Shown: positions 53,317-61,289 of the stretch, piece by piece
Layout: every line of letters begins with the position of its first letter
Position numbering within the stretch: position 1 is the first letter of the stretch
Source: Nonomuraea thailandensis
GTDB taxonomy: Bacteria > Actinomycetota > Actinomycetes > Streptosporangiales > Streptosporangiaceae
Reading direction: 5' to 3'
NCBI RefSeq assembly: GCF_024172165.1
Contig: NZ_JAMZEB010000002.1
Span: 10,390,501-10,454,500, forward strand
DNA: 64,000 nt
Notes under the pieces: model-generated
The model's database searches: none
Told to the model about the DNA's origin: nothing
The model's input: only the letters and a program-made list of their open reading frames with translations
Translations under genes and position numbers: made by a program

Positions 53317-54015
53317 TCAGAAGTAGCGCCAGCGCAGCACGTTCGGGTAGGCCAGCTCCAGGCCGGACGTCTCGGCGATGGCCTGCTCGGCGACCTCGGG
53401 CGTGAACTCGATGCGCAGCACGGCCTCCAGGTCGGCGCGCCGCTGGAAGACCATGCGCAGGTCGAGCTCCTTGCGCTGCCAGCCCTGCCGCTGCCAGAAC
53501 GACTCGACCTCGCGCGCCGAGTACGTCGGCACGGTACGCGAGAACCACCGGCCGAACGACCCCCGGGTGGCGTCGAGGTCCACCACGAAGGCTGCGCCGC
53601 CGCGCCGTACGACCCGGGACAGCTCGCGCAGGCCCGGCTCGCAGCCGGGCCCGAAGAAGTACGCCCAGCGCGCCATGGCCACGTCCACCCCGGCGTCGGG
53701 CAGCGGCAGGTCCTGGGCCGTCGCGGCGTGCACGGTCACGCCGGGCAGGCCCGCGCAGCGGCGGCGGGCCAGCGCGGCCAGGTCGCCGTGCGGCTCCACG
53801 CCGATCACCCGGGACGCCTCGGCGGCCAGGACGGGCAGGTGGTAGCCGGTGCCGCAGCCGATGTCGAGCACGGTGGCGCCGTTCCACGGGCGCAGGGCGC
53901 GCATCGCCGCGTCGGCCGCGCCATCGGGGTCGACGGCGCGGTTCTCCAGCTCGTAGATCTGGGGCGTGTTCCAGATATTCGGGCTCGGGATCGCACCTTT
54001 CGCTATCCGGGTCAT
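53317..54015 (-). CDS. Class I SAM-dependent methyltransferase
   Basis: A 232-residue enzyme with a Rossmann SAM domain: VLDIGCGTGYHLPVLA is motif I, GVEPHGDLAAL motif II, and AATAQDLPLPDAGVDVAMARWAYFFGPG motif III/IV. A C-terminal segment (TPEVAEQAIAETSG) is typical of small-molecule or lipid methyltransferases, but the substrate is unknown. It starts at ATG 54015 and is divergent from the TIM-barrel gene at 54072. Confidence 0.87.
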   Translation of the reverse strand: MTRIAKGAIPSPNIWNTPQIYELENRAVDPDGAADAAMRALRPWNGATVLDIGCGTGYHLPVLAAEASRVIGVEPHGDLAALARRRCAGLPGVTVHAATAQDLPLPDAGVDVAMARWAYFFGPGCEPGLRELSRVVRRGGAAFVVDLDATRGSFGRWFSRTVPTYSAREVESFWQRQGWQRKELDLRMVFQRRADLEAVLRIEFTPEVAEQAIAETSGLELAYPNVLRWRYF

Positions 54016-54071
54016 GTCCTAACGCTAGGGGCTGACGCGCCAGATCGGCTTCTCCGGCTTAGGCTGGCAAC

Positions 54072-54881
54072 GTGGCTGATGTCATCCGCGTGCCCAATGC
54101 GAAGATCGCATTGTCCACCGCCTCGGTATATCCGGAACGCACTCCCGACGCGTTCGAGCTGGCGGCGCGCCTGGGTTATGACGGCGTCGAGATCATGGTC
54201 GGCGCCGACCCGGTGAGCCAGGACATCGATGTGATCGAGCGCTTGTCCGAGCACTATGAGCTGCCCGTTCTCGCCATCCACGCGCCCTGCCTGCTGGTCA
54301 CCCAGCGGGTCTGGGGCCGCGACCCGTGGGCGAAGCTGGTCAAGGCCCAGAAGGCGGCGGAGCGGCTGGGCGCCTCGACGGTCGTGGTGCATCCGCCGTT
54401 CCGCTGGCAGCGCGACTACGCCCGTGACTTCGAGACCGGGCTGGCCAGGATGCGGGACGAGACGGATGTCACCTTCGCGGTGGAGAACATGTTCCCGTTG
54501 CGGGCCAGGGGCAACGACGTGGTGCCCTACTCACCTGACTGGAACCCGATCGACTACGACTTCCCGCAGGTCACGCTGGACCTGTCGCACACCGCCGTGT
54601 CGGGCTCCGACGCCATGGAGATGGCCGTCAAGCTCGGCGACAGGCTCTCGCACCTGCACCTGGCCGACGGCCTCGGCGTGACGAACAAGGACGAGCACCT
54701 GGTGCCCGGCAGGGGCAACCAGCCGTGCGCGCAGATGCTGGAGCGGCTGGCGAACACGGGCTACTCGGGCCTGGTGGTGCTCGAGATCAACACCCGCAAG
54801 GCAGCCAGCAGGACCGAGCGGATCGACGACCTGGCCGAGGCCCTGGCCTTCGCCAGGCTGCACCTGGCGGCGTCCACATGA
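54072..54881 (+). CDS. Sugar phosphate isomerase/epimerase-like TIM barrel
   Basis: A 269-residue protein of the xylose isomerase-like (AP endonuclease family 2) group: ALSTASVYPERTPDAFELAARLGYDGVEIMV at the start, AIHAPCLLVTQRVWG, VVVHPPFRWQ, FAVENMFPL, VTLDLSHTAVSGSD, and HLHLADGLG with metal-binding His/Glu/Asp residues. The start GTG 54072 gives MADVIRVPNAK. Its stop overlaps the next gene as ATGA. It belongs to a three-gene operon with a methyltransferase and a TetR regulator. Confidence 0.85.
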   Translation: MADVIRVPNAKIALSTASVYPERTPDAFELAARLGYDGVEIMVGADPVSQDIDVIERLSEHYELPVLAIHAPCLLVTQRVWGRDPWAKLVKAQKAAERLGASTVVVHPPFRWQRDYARDFETGLARMRDETDVTFAVENMFPLRARGNDVVPYSPDWNPIDYDFPQVTLDLSHTAVSGSDAMEMAVKLGDRLSHLHLADGLGVTNKDEHLVPGRGNQPCAQMLERLANTGYSGLVVLEINTRKAASRTERIDDLAEALAFARLHLAAST

Positions 54882-55651
54882 ACACAGGGCCGATCAAGGA
54901 TCTGGGCCGGACGTTCGACCTGGTGGCCGACGCCTACGACGCGGCCAGGCCCGGCTACCCCGACGAGGTCTACCGCGCGCTGACCGAGCTGTCGGGCGTC
55001 GAGCTCGACGGCGCCACCACGGTGGACGTCGGCGCGGGCACCGGCATCATGACGCACGCGCTGCGGGCGCGCGGCTCCCATGTGATCGCGGTGGACCCGG
55101 GTGAGGCGATGCTGGCCCGCCTCATCACGAAGGCCGCCGCTCCGAACGGCACGCGGGTGAGCGCCGTGCTGGCCGACGGCAACGCGCTGCCGCTGGCCGA
55201 CGAGGTGGCCGACCTGGTGACGTACGCCCAGTCGTGGCACTGGCTGGACCCGGTGGTCTCGATCGCCGAGGCCCGGCGGGTGCTGCGGCCGCAGGGCGCC
55301 ATCGTGGGCTGCTGGAACCTCAACCACGCGGCTCAGGCCGACTGGCTGGCCGCCTACGAGGCCCGGCTGGCGGAGGACGTGCCCGGCTACTGGGGGCCGG
55401 CGGTCGAGCAGTGGTCGGTGCCGCCGATCGCCTCGGCCTTCGAGGTGATCGAGGAGCGCTGGATCCCCTGGACACGGCTGATCGGCGTCGAGGACTTCCT
55501 GCTCGACCTGCGCTCCCACTCGTACATGGCGGCGCTGTCACCGGAGCGGGCGGACGAGGTGGTGCAGCGGCAGCGGGCGGCGTTGCGGGAGGAGTTCCCC
55601 GAGGGGCTGCTGTCGGTGCCCATGCGGGTCTACCTGGCGGTGGGTAGGTGA
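54878..55651 (+). CDS. Class I methyltransferase, UbiE/biotin-type
   Basis: A 257-residue methyltransferase: FDLVADAYDAARPGYPDEVY at the start is the 'ArsM/UbiE-like' leader; motif I is VDVGAGTGIMTHAL, followed by IAVDPGEAMLARL and ADLVTYAQSWHWLDP. It is made by translational coupling from the TIM-barrel gene (ATGA overlap) and overlaps the TetR gene as GTGA. A joint role in a sugar- or lipid-modifying pathway is possible. Confidence 0.85.
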   Translation: MNTGPIKDLGRTFDLVADAYDAARPGYPDEVYRALTELSGVELDGATTVDVGAGTGIMTHALRARGSHVIAVDPGEAMLARLITKAAAPNGTRVSAVLADGNALPLADEVADLVTYAQSWHWLDPVVSIAEARRVLRPQGAIVGCWNLNHAAQADWLAAYEARLAEDVPGYWGPAVEQWSVPPIASAFEVIEERWIPWTRLIGVEDFLLDLRSHSYMAALSPERADEVVQRQRAALREEFPEGLLSVPMRVYLAVGR

Positions 55652-56229
55652 CGGACAGGCGCAGGCCCGGGCGCAGGCCGGGGTCGGCCGACACGCGCGG
55701 TGAGATCCTCACCGCCGCCAGGAGGGTGTTCGCGGAGAAGGGGTTCGACAAGGCGACCGTCCGCGGCATCGCGCGGGAGGCCCAGGTCGATCCGGCCCTC
55801 GTGCACCACTACTTCGACACCAAGGAGGGCATGTTCGCCGCGGCCATGGAGCTGCCGATCAACCCTCAGCAGATCCTGCCGGTGCTGTTCGACGGGCCGC
55901 GCGAGGAGATCGGGGAGCGGCTGGTCCGGACGATCCTGACCCTCACCGCCGACGAGAAGACCCGGGCGCCGGTGCTGGCGCTGCTCCGCTCGGCGATGAG
56001 CAACGAGCAGGCGGTCGGGATGGTCAGGGAGTTCTTCACCTCGGCCCTGCTGTACCAGGTGGCCGACCGGCTGGGGGTGCCGCAGCTCCGGGTGGAGGCG
56101 GGTTTCGCGCAGATGCTCGGGATCGTCCTGGCCCGGTACGTGCTGAAGCTGGAGCCGCTGGCCAGCGCCGGGCACGACGAGCTGGTGGAGATCCTTGCCC
56201 CGACCATCCAGAGGTACTTCACGGGATAG
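55648..56229 (+). CDS. TetR family transcriptional regulator
   Basis: A 193-residue regulator. The N-terminal helix-turn-helix is clear: GEILTAARRVFAEKGFDKATVRGIAREAQVDPALVHHYFDTKEGMFAAAM. The GTG 55648 overlaps the previous stop. The C-terminal ligand-binding domain has no recognised ligand. A perfect palindrome (CGAGTAAC-N8-GTTACTCG at 56268-56291) lies 40 bases downstream and 78 bases before the EtfD-like gene, so the latter is a good candidate target. Confidence 0.92.
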   Translation: MTDRRRPGRRPGSADTRGEILTAARRVFAEKGFDKATVRGIAREAQVDPALVHHYFDTKEGMFAAAMELPINPQQILPVLFDGPREEIGERLVRTILTLTADEKTRAPVLALLRSAMSNEQAVGMVREFFTSALLYQVADRLGVPQLRVEAGFAQMLGIVLARYVLKLEPLASAGHDELVEILAPTIQRYFTG

Positions 56230-56267
56230 AGCATTGTTCTGGAGACGGCGATGACCTTAGGGTATGT

Positions 56268-56291
56268 CGAGTAACCCAGTAAAGTTACTCG
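56268..56291. promoter_or_regulatory. TetR-type operator palindrome
   Basis: CGAGTAAC and GTTACTCG are perfect 8-base arms around an 8-base centre. It is in the leader region of the EtfD-like gene and adjacent to the TetR gene. Confidence 0.85.
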
Positions 56292-56368
56292 TGGGTAGGA
56301 TTGCTGCTACATGCCTGCGCAGCGGGTGACCGTACGCTGACAGCCAACGTCGTCTGTGGGAGGACCCC

Positions 56369-58474
56369 GTGCTCTGGGTAGCCGTCATCGGGCTCGTCAT
56401 GACCGTCGCGGCGGTGGCCGTGGCCGGTCGCAGGGTCATGTTCCTGTTCAAACTCGCCACCGTCGGCCCGCCGGCGCCCGAGCGGACCGAGTACGCCAGA
56501 ACGCACGTCGGCGATGAGCTCAAGGCGCAACTCGTCGAGGTGTTCGGCCAGAAGAAGCTGCTGAAGTGGACGCCGTCGGGCGTCGCGCACTTCTTCGTCA
56601 TGTGGGCGTTCTTCATCCTGCTGACCGTCTACATCGAGGCGTACGGCGCGATCATCCAGGGGGCGATCACCGGCACGCCCGACTTCCACATCCCGCTCAT
56701 CGGGACGTGGGGCGTGCTCGGCTTCCTCCAGGACTTCATCGCGGTGGCCTGTGTGCTCGGCCTGGTCGCCTTCGCGATCATCCGGGTCAGGAACTCGCCC
56801 AAGACGCTCGGCCGGAGCTCCCGCTTCTCCGGCTCGCACCTCGGCGGCGCGTGGCTCGTCCTGTTCATGATCTTCAACATCATCTGGACGCTGTTCCTGG
56901 CCAGGGGCGCGGCGGCGGCCAACGGCAACTTCCCCTACTCCTCCGGCGCGTTCGTCTCGCTCGCGCTCGGTGAGGTGCTGCCGCAGAGCACGCTGCTGGA
57001 GGAGATCGCGCTGCTCCTGCACATCGGCTTCATGCTGGTGTTCCTGGTCATCGTGGTGAACTCCAAGCACCTGCACATCTTCACCGCCCCGCTCAACGTG
57101 CTCTTCTCCCGCCGCCCCGACGGCCTCGGCGGCGCGCCCGAGATGCGGGTGGACGGCAAGCCGGTCGACTTCGAGGACGAGGACCTCGACCCGGAGCGGC
57201 TCGGCCGCGGCAAGATCGGCGACACCACGTGGAAGGGCTTCCTCGACTTCTACTCCTGCACGGAGTGCGGCCGCTGCCAGTCGCAGTGCCCGGCGTGGAA
57301 CACCGACAAGCCCCTGTCGCCGAAGATGCTCATCCTCGACCAGCGTGACCACGCCTTCAAGGTGGCCCCGTACCTGCTGGCGGCCTCGGCGGGCGTCGAG
57401 CACAAGGACACCGACGTGCTGGCGCTGCTGGAGAAGCCGCTCGTCGGCGAGGAGGGCGTCATCCACCCGGACGTGCTGTGGTCCTGCACCAACTGCGGCG
57501 CCTGCGTCGAGCAGTGCCCGGTGGACATCGAGCACATCGACCACATCCTCGACATGCGCCGCTACCAGGTGATGGTGGAGTCGTCGTTCCCGTCGGAGGC
57601 GGGAGTGATGGTGAAGAACCTGGAGAACAAGGGCAACCCGTGGGGCATGTCCGAGATGAAGCGGGCCGACTGGATCGAGGAGCTCGACTTCGAGGTCGAG
57701 GTCGTCGAGGACAAGATGCCCGAGGGCACCGAGTACCTGTTCTGGGTGGGCTGCGCGGGCGCCCTGGAGGACCGGGCCAAGCGCACCACGAAGGCCGTCG
57801 CGGAGCTGCTGCACATCGCGGGCGTGAAGTTCGCGGTGCTCGGCCCGATGGAGGCCTGCTCCGGTGACCCGGCCAGGCGGCTCGGCATGGAGTACCTGTT
57901 CAACATGCTGGCCCAGCAGAACATCGAGACGCTCAACGAGGCCGGGGTCAAGAAGATCGTGGCCACCTGCCCGCACTGCTTCAACACGCTGGCCAACGAG
58001 TACCCGCAGCTCGGCGGCACCTACGAGGTCGTGCACCACACGCAGCTGCTGTCGAAGCTGGTGGACGAGGGGCTGCTCACCCCGGTCACGCCGATCGAGG
58101 AGAAGATCACCTACCACGACCCGTGCTTCCTCGGCCGCCACAACAAGGTGTACTCCCAGCCGCGCGACATCATGTCCAAGGTGCCCGGCGTGCAGACGCA
58201 GGAGATGCACCGCCACAAGGACCGCGGCTTCTGCTGCGGCGCCGGCGGCGCGCGCATGTGGATGGAGGAGCGCATCGGCAAGCGCATCAACACCGAGCGG
58301 GTGGACGAGGCGCTGACCACCAACCCCGACACGGTCTCCACCGCCTGCCCGTTCTGCATGGTCATGCTGGGCGATGCCATCAACGAGAAGAAGAACAACG
58401 GCGAGGCCAAGGAATCGCTGGAAGTCGTGGACGTGGCGCAGCTTCTGATCAAGTCCGTCAAGGGCGCTTCCTGA
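56369..58474 (+). CDS. EtfD-like membrane iron-sulfur oxidoreductase
   Basis: A 701-residue protein. The N-terminal third has about five membrane helices (nitrate-reductase-gamma-like). Two 4Fe-4S motifs follow: CTECGRCQSQCP near residue 297 and CTNCGACVEQCP near 373. The C-terminal half has two heterodisulfide-reductase CCG-type segments (VGCAGALEDRAKRT and CPHCFNTLANEY; GFCCGAGGARMWMEE). This is the layout of mycobacterial EtfD (Rv0338c), which passes electrons from acyl-CoA oxidation via ETF to the quinone pool. Control by the neighbouring TetR palindrome would fit a fatty-acid regulator; that is inference. Confidence 0.9.
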   Translation: MLWVAVIGLVMTVAAVAVAGRRVMFLFKLATVGPPAPERTEYARTHVGDELKAQLVEVFGQKKLLKWTPSGVAHFFVMWAFFILLTVYIEAYGAIIQGAITGTPDFHIPLIGTWGVLGFLQDFIAVACVLGLVAFAIIRVRNSPKTLGRSSRFSGSHLGGAWLVLFMIFNIIWTLFLARGAAAANGNFPYSSGAFVSLALGEVLPQSTLLEEIALLLHIGFMLVFLVIVVNSKHLHIFTAPLNVLFSRRPDGLGGAPEMRVDGKPVDFEDEDLDPERLGRGKIGDTTWKGFLDFYSCTECGRCQSQCPAWNTDKPLSPKMLILDQRDHAFKVAPYLLAASAGVEHKDTDVLALLEKPLVGEEGVIHPDVLWSCTNCGACVEQCPVDIEHIDHILDMRRYQVMVESSFPSEAGVMVKNLENKGNPWGMSEMKRADWIEELDFEVEVVEDKMPEGTEYLFWVGCAGALEDRAKRTTKAVAELLHIAGVKFAVLGPMEACSGDPARRLGMEYLFNMLAQQNIETLNEAGVKKIVATCPHCFNTLANEYPQLGGTYEVVHHTQLLSKLVDEGLLTPVTPIEEKITYHDPCFLGRHNKVYSQPRDIMSKVPGVQTQEMHRHKDRGFCCGAGGARMWMEERIGKRINTERVDEALTTNPDTVSTACPFCMVMLGDAINEKKNNGEAKESLEVVDVAQLLIKSVKGAS

Positions 58475-58487
58475 CGGGAGATGTCGG

Positions 58488-58516
58488 ACTCCTCCACACC
58501 TGGTGTGGAGGAGTTT
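58488..58516 (+). terminator. Terminator after the EtfD-like gene
   Basis: ACTCCTCCACACC (58488-58500) pairs perfectly with GGTGTGGAGGAGT (58502-58514) and is followed by TT. The stem lies 14 bases after the stop. Confidence 0.92.
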
Positions 58517-58621
58517 CGCCTGTCTACGGGTGTGGTCGCAAGAAATCCGGCATCCACATAACGGGAAAATCACGGTAACCTCAACGTCGCATGGCCTTAT
58601 TCGACGGGGAGGGGGCTCGTG

Positions 58622-59416
58622 ATGGGCGTCGTCGTCACGGACGCCGAAGTCACCCTGGCCGACGTGCTCTCCCTGCGACTCGCCATCGACGAACCCTTGG
58701 AAGATGGCACCGAACTCGTTCTCCGGCATCGCACCACGGGGGTGGAACGCGACGTGCTGCTCGGCAGCCCAGGCGCGCGCACGCGCGAGGCCACGCTGGC
58801 GGTCTCCCTCGCGCCGCTGGAGCTCAGCGCCGGCCGCTGGGACGCGTACCTGCGCCACGAGGGCAAGCGCAGCAGGCTGCGCAGCGTCGATCCGGGGTTC
58901 TCGCTCGACCATCTCGACGCGTATGCATTGTGCAGGCGTACGCTCGCCTACCGCTCGTATCGAACGCGCAACGGCTTCCTCGCCCTGAAGATCTCCGACG
59001 CCGAGCCGGTGGCGGAGGTGCGCTCCATCTGGTTCAGGGAGGGCCGCTTCGAGGTGATGGGCCTGCTGGCCTACACCGGCCTGGAGGACGACGACTCCCG
59101 CCACGAGGCCGTGCTGACCCTGGAGCGCAGGCAGACGGGCGCCCACCTCAAGGCCACGGCGACGGTGCAGGGCGTGCGCTTCCACGCGGCGGTGTCGCTC
59201 GTGGACGTGCTGGCCGCCGACCCCGAGGGCTCCGGCATGTGGGAGCCGGCGCTGCAGGTGGACGGCGTGCCCGCGACGCTGCGGCTCGGCTCGCGGCTCG
59301 ACGACGTGGACGGCAAGCGCCGCCGCCTGCACTACCCGTCGGCCCGCGTGGACGGCGTGCTGATCAAACCCTGCTACACCGCCGACGACGAGCTGCGGAT
59401 CGAGGTCGGCGGATGA
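58622..59416 (+). CDS. Hypothetical protein paired with a glycosyltransferase
   Basis: A 264-residue protein; GTG 58619 and ATG 58622 are adjacent, ATG being chosen. The product is beta-rich with repeated patterns such as GTELVLRHRTTGVERDVLL and DAYLRHEGKRSRLRSVDPGFSL, and resembles the N-terminal accessory domains of cell-wall teichoic-acid glycosyltransferases by position only. Its stop overlaps the next gene as ATGA, so it probably works with the glycosyltransferase on the cell surface. No catalytic motif was seen. Confidence 0.8.
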   Translation: MGVVVTDAEVTLADVLSLRLAIDEPLEDGTELVLRHRTTGVERDVLLGSPGARTREATLAVSLAPLELSAGRWDAYLRHEGKRSRLRSVDPGFSLDHLDAYALCRRTLAYRSYRTRNGFLALKISDAEPVAEVRSIWFREGRFEVMGLLAYTGLEDDDSRHEAVLTLERRQTGAHLKATATVQGVRFHAAVSLVDVLAADPEGSGMWEPALQVDGVPATLRLGSRLDDVDGKRRRLHYPSARVDGVLIKPCYTADDELRIEVGG

Positions 59417-60480
59417 AGGTCAGCCTGGTCCTCGCCTCCGCGTACGCCATGCGGGGCGACGTGCGCGCCACGCTCAACCTGGCCACCGCGCTCGCCGAGC
59501 GGCACGACGTCGAGGTGATCAGCGTCAGGCGGCAGAAGGAGAAGCCGTTCTTCCCCGTCGGCCCCAAGGTGAGCATGCGCAGCGTGGTCGACGTCCGGCC
59601 GGGGGTCAGGCACCTGCTCCCGCGCGGGCAGGTGCGCACCGAGGTGGCGTTGTGGCGGGTGCTGCGCAACCTCAGGTCCGACGTGCTGATCACCACCAGG
59701 CCGGGGATCGGCGTGCAGGCGGCCAGGCACGCGCCGCGCGACACCATCAGGATCGCCCGTGAGTGGAGCCGGCCGGCCGTGCCGGGGCCCGTGCAGCGCT
59801 TCTATCCGCGCCTGAGCGCCGTCGTGACGGCCACGGAGTCGGCGCAGGAGGAGTGGAGCAGGCTCCTCGGCGACGGGCCCGCCGTGCACAGCGTGCTGGA
59901 CGCGCTGCCGAGCGGCCCGTGGCCGCGCTCTCGCATGGACAACAGGATCGTGGCGGCCGGCGGCCGGTGGGTGCCGGTGAAGGCGTACGACCGGCTGATC
60001 AGGTCGTTCGCGATCGTGGCCGACAAGCGGCCCGACTGGCGGCTGCGGCTCTACGGCGGCGGCCCGGAGGAGCGGCGGCTGCGCTCGCTCGTGCGCGACC
60101 TCAACCTGCACAACCACGTCTACTTCATGGGCACCACTCAGGACCTGGCGGGCGAGTTCGCCAAGGCGTCGATCGTGGCCACCACCTCGCGCAGCGAGGA
60201 CCTGGGCATGACCGTGCTGGAGGCCATGGGCTGCGGGGTGCCGGTGGTGGCCTTCGAGGGCGCCAAGGGGCCCAGGGAGTTCGTGGCGACCGGCTACAAC
60301 GGGGTGCTCGTGCCGGAGTCCGAGGGGGACCTGCAGTTCTTCGCGGCGGCGCTGCTGGCGCTGATCGACGACGAGCGCAGGCGGCGCTCGCTGGCGGCCG
60401 GCGCGCTCGACACCGCGGTGCGGCACTCGGCCGACGAGGTGGCCGAGCAGTGGGAGAAGCTCATCACCGATCTCCGCTAG
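59413..60480 (+). CDS. Glycosyltransferase family 4
   Basis: A 355-residue GT-B glycosyltransferase. The N-terminal domain starts MKVSLVLASAYAMRGDVRATLNLATALAERHDVEV, with the GDVRATLNLA segment of the family. The C-terminal domain holds the nucleotide-sugar part: RIVAAGGRWVPVKAYDRLIRSFAIVADKRPDWRLRLYGGGPEE, then EDLGMTVLEAMGCGVPVVAFEGAKGPRE with the catalytic Glu pair (ExxxxxxxE). The acceptor is unknown; co-translation with the previous gene suggests a surface polymer. Confidence 0.92.
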   Translation: MKVSLVLASAYAMRGDVRATLNLATALAERHDVEVISVRRQKEKPFFPVGPKVSMRSVVDVRPGVRHLLPRGQVRTEVALWRVLRNLRSDVLITTRPGIGVQAARHAPRDTIRIAREWSRPAVPGPVQRFYPRLSAVVTATESAQEEWSRLLGDGPAVHSVLDALPSGPWPRSRMDNRIVAAGGRWVPVKAYDRLIRSFAIVADKRPDWRLRLYGGGPEERRLRSLVRDLNLHNHVYFMGTTQDLAGEFAKASIVATTSRSEDLGMTVLEAMGCGVPVVAFEGAKGPREFVATGYNGVLVPESEGDLQFFAAALLALIDDERRRRSLAAGALDTAVRHSADEVAEQWEKLITDLR

Positions 60481-60484
60481 CTCA

Positions 60485-60504
60485 TACTCCTTACGGGTAC
60501 CGTA
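60485..60504. promoter_or_regulatory. Palindromes before csoR
   Basis: TACTCCTTACGGGTA (60485-60499, near-palindromic) overlaps TACGG-GTA-CCGTA (60492-60504, perfect arms). The first resembles the G-tract-containing CsoR site. The ATG follows six bases later, so the site may block the promoter or transcript start. Confidence 0.55.
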
Positions 60505-60509
60505 GAACC

Positions 60510-60791
60510 ATGCATGGGTACAGCGGAGACAAGCAGGCATATCTGACGCGCCTGCGGCGAATCGAAGGCCAGATCAGAGGTCTGCAGCGCATGGTCGACG
60601 ACGATGCCTACTGCATCGACGTGCTCACCCAGGTCTCCGCGGCCACCCGGGCGCTGCAGGCGGTCGCTCTGGGGCTGCTGGAGGAGCACATCTCGCACTG
60701 TGTGGCCGACGCCATCAACACGGGCGGCCCCGAGGCCGAGGCGAAGGTCAAGGAGGCGTCGGCGGCGATCGCCCGCCTCGTGCGTTCGTAG
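60510..60791 (+). CDS. csoR: CsoR-family metal-responsive repressor
   Basis: A 93-residue helical DUF156 protein that dissociates from DNA on binding Cu(I). The CsoR ligand triad is conserved: C35 (DAYCIDVL), H60 and C64 (EEHISHCVADAI), numbered as in the M. tuberculosis prototype within one residue. RIEGQIRGLQRMV is the DNA-contacting helix. ATG 60510 has no strong ribosome site. No copper pump (CopA/CtpV) or chaperone gene is in the window, so the regulon lies elsewhere or it is self-regulating. Confidence 0.92.
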   Translation: MHGYSGDKQAYLTRLRRIEGQIRGLQRMVDDDAYCIDVLTQVSAATRALQAVALGLLEEHISHCVADAINTGGPEAEAKVKEASAAIARLVRS

Positions 60792-60867
60792 CGGGGTCTA
60801 GCCCTCTGTCCTGAGGGCCTCATCCGTAAGTCGGATGATCCAGCCGTGGATTGACTAGTTATGTGAA

Positions 60868-60892
60868 ACCCCGGGAACTAGGTCCCCGGGGT
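60868..60892. terminator. Terminator between csoR and a minus-strand small gene
   Basis: ACCCCGGG (60868-60875) pairs with CCCGGGGT (60885-60892) around a nine-base loop. It serves csoR (plus) and possibly the convergent small gene. Confidence 0.75.
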
Positions 60893-60913
60893 CTTGGTAA
60901 TCGAGTTGGTTCT

Positions 60914-61075
60914 TCAGCGACTCGCCGAAGTCCGCAATCCGAGCGCGTCGTCGAGTTCGTCCAAGGTCAGCCGCCGCTCACTGACTGCCACGGCGGTGAG
61001 CACCTCGGCGTAGAGCGCAATCTCGTCCAACGCGACACGGTCATGGACCCGAGAGTCCAGGTCGTCGTGCCCCAC
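60914..61075 (-). CDS. 53-residue hypothetical protein
   Basis: A short ORF; the GTG 61075 has GGAAGGAAGG eight bases upstream. The product VGHDDLDSRVHDRVALDEIALYAEVLTAVAVSERRLTLDELDDALGLR is helical and charged, with a pattern (ALDEIALYAEVL and LDELDDALGL) seen in small conserved actinomycete proteins from memory. It is below the usual ORF cut-off but looks real. Function unknown. Confidence 0.7.
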   Translation of the reverse strand: MGHDDLDSRVHDRVALDEIALYAEVLTAVAVSERRLTLDELDDALGLRTSASR

Positions 61076-61289
61076 CGCGTCGTCCTTCCTTCCGCAGCCC
61101 ACACCCTCTACGAGGTTACGGCGCACGCCCTTCCGGCGACATGGCCCATCGGAGTCATTCCTTTCTGCGCCGCTGGGGCCCCGTCAGGATCATTTCCCGA
61201 ATCCGAGATCACAATTCAGCGAAATTGCTGTTATCTGGAGCGTTAGAACGATATAGGAGGAGTAAGAGGGAAATGGCGGCATTAGTGGT

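Noticed and set aside
56285..59332. Very long minus-strand frame (over 1000 codons)
   Set aside because: It spans two real plus-strand genes and a terminator, and gives a His/Val/Gly-rich translation without any family signature.
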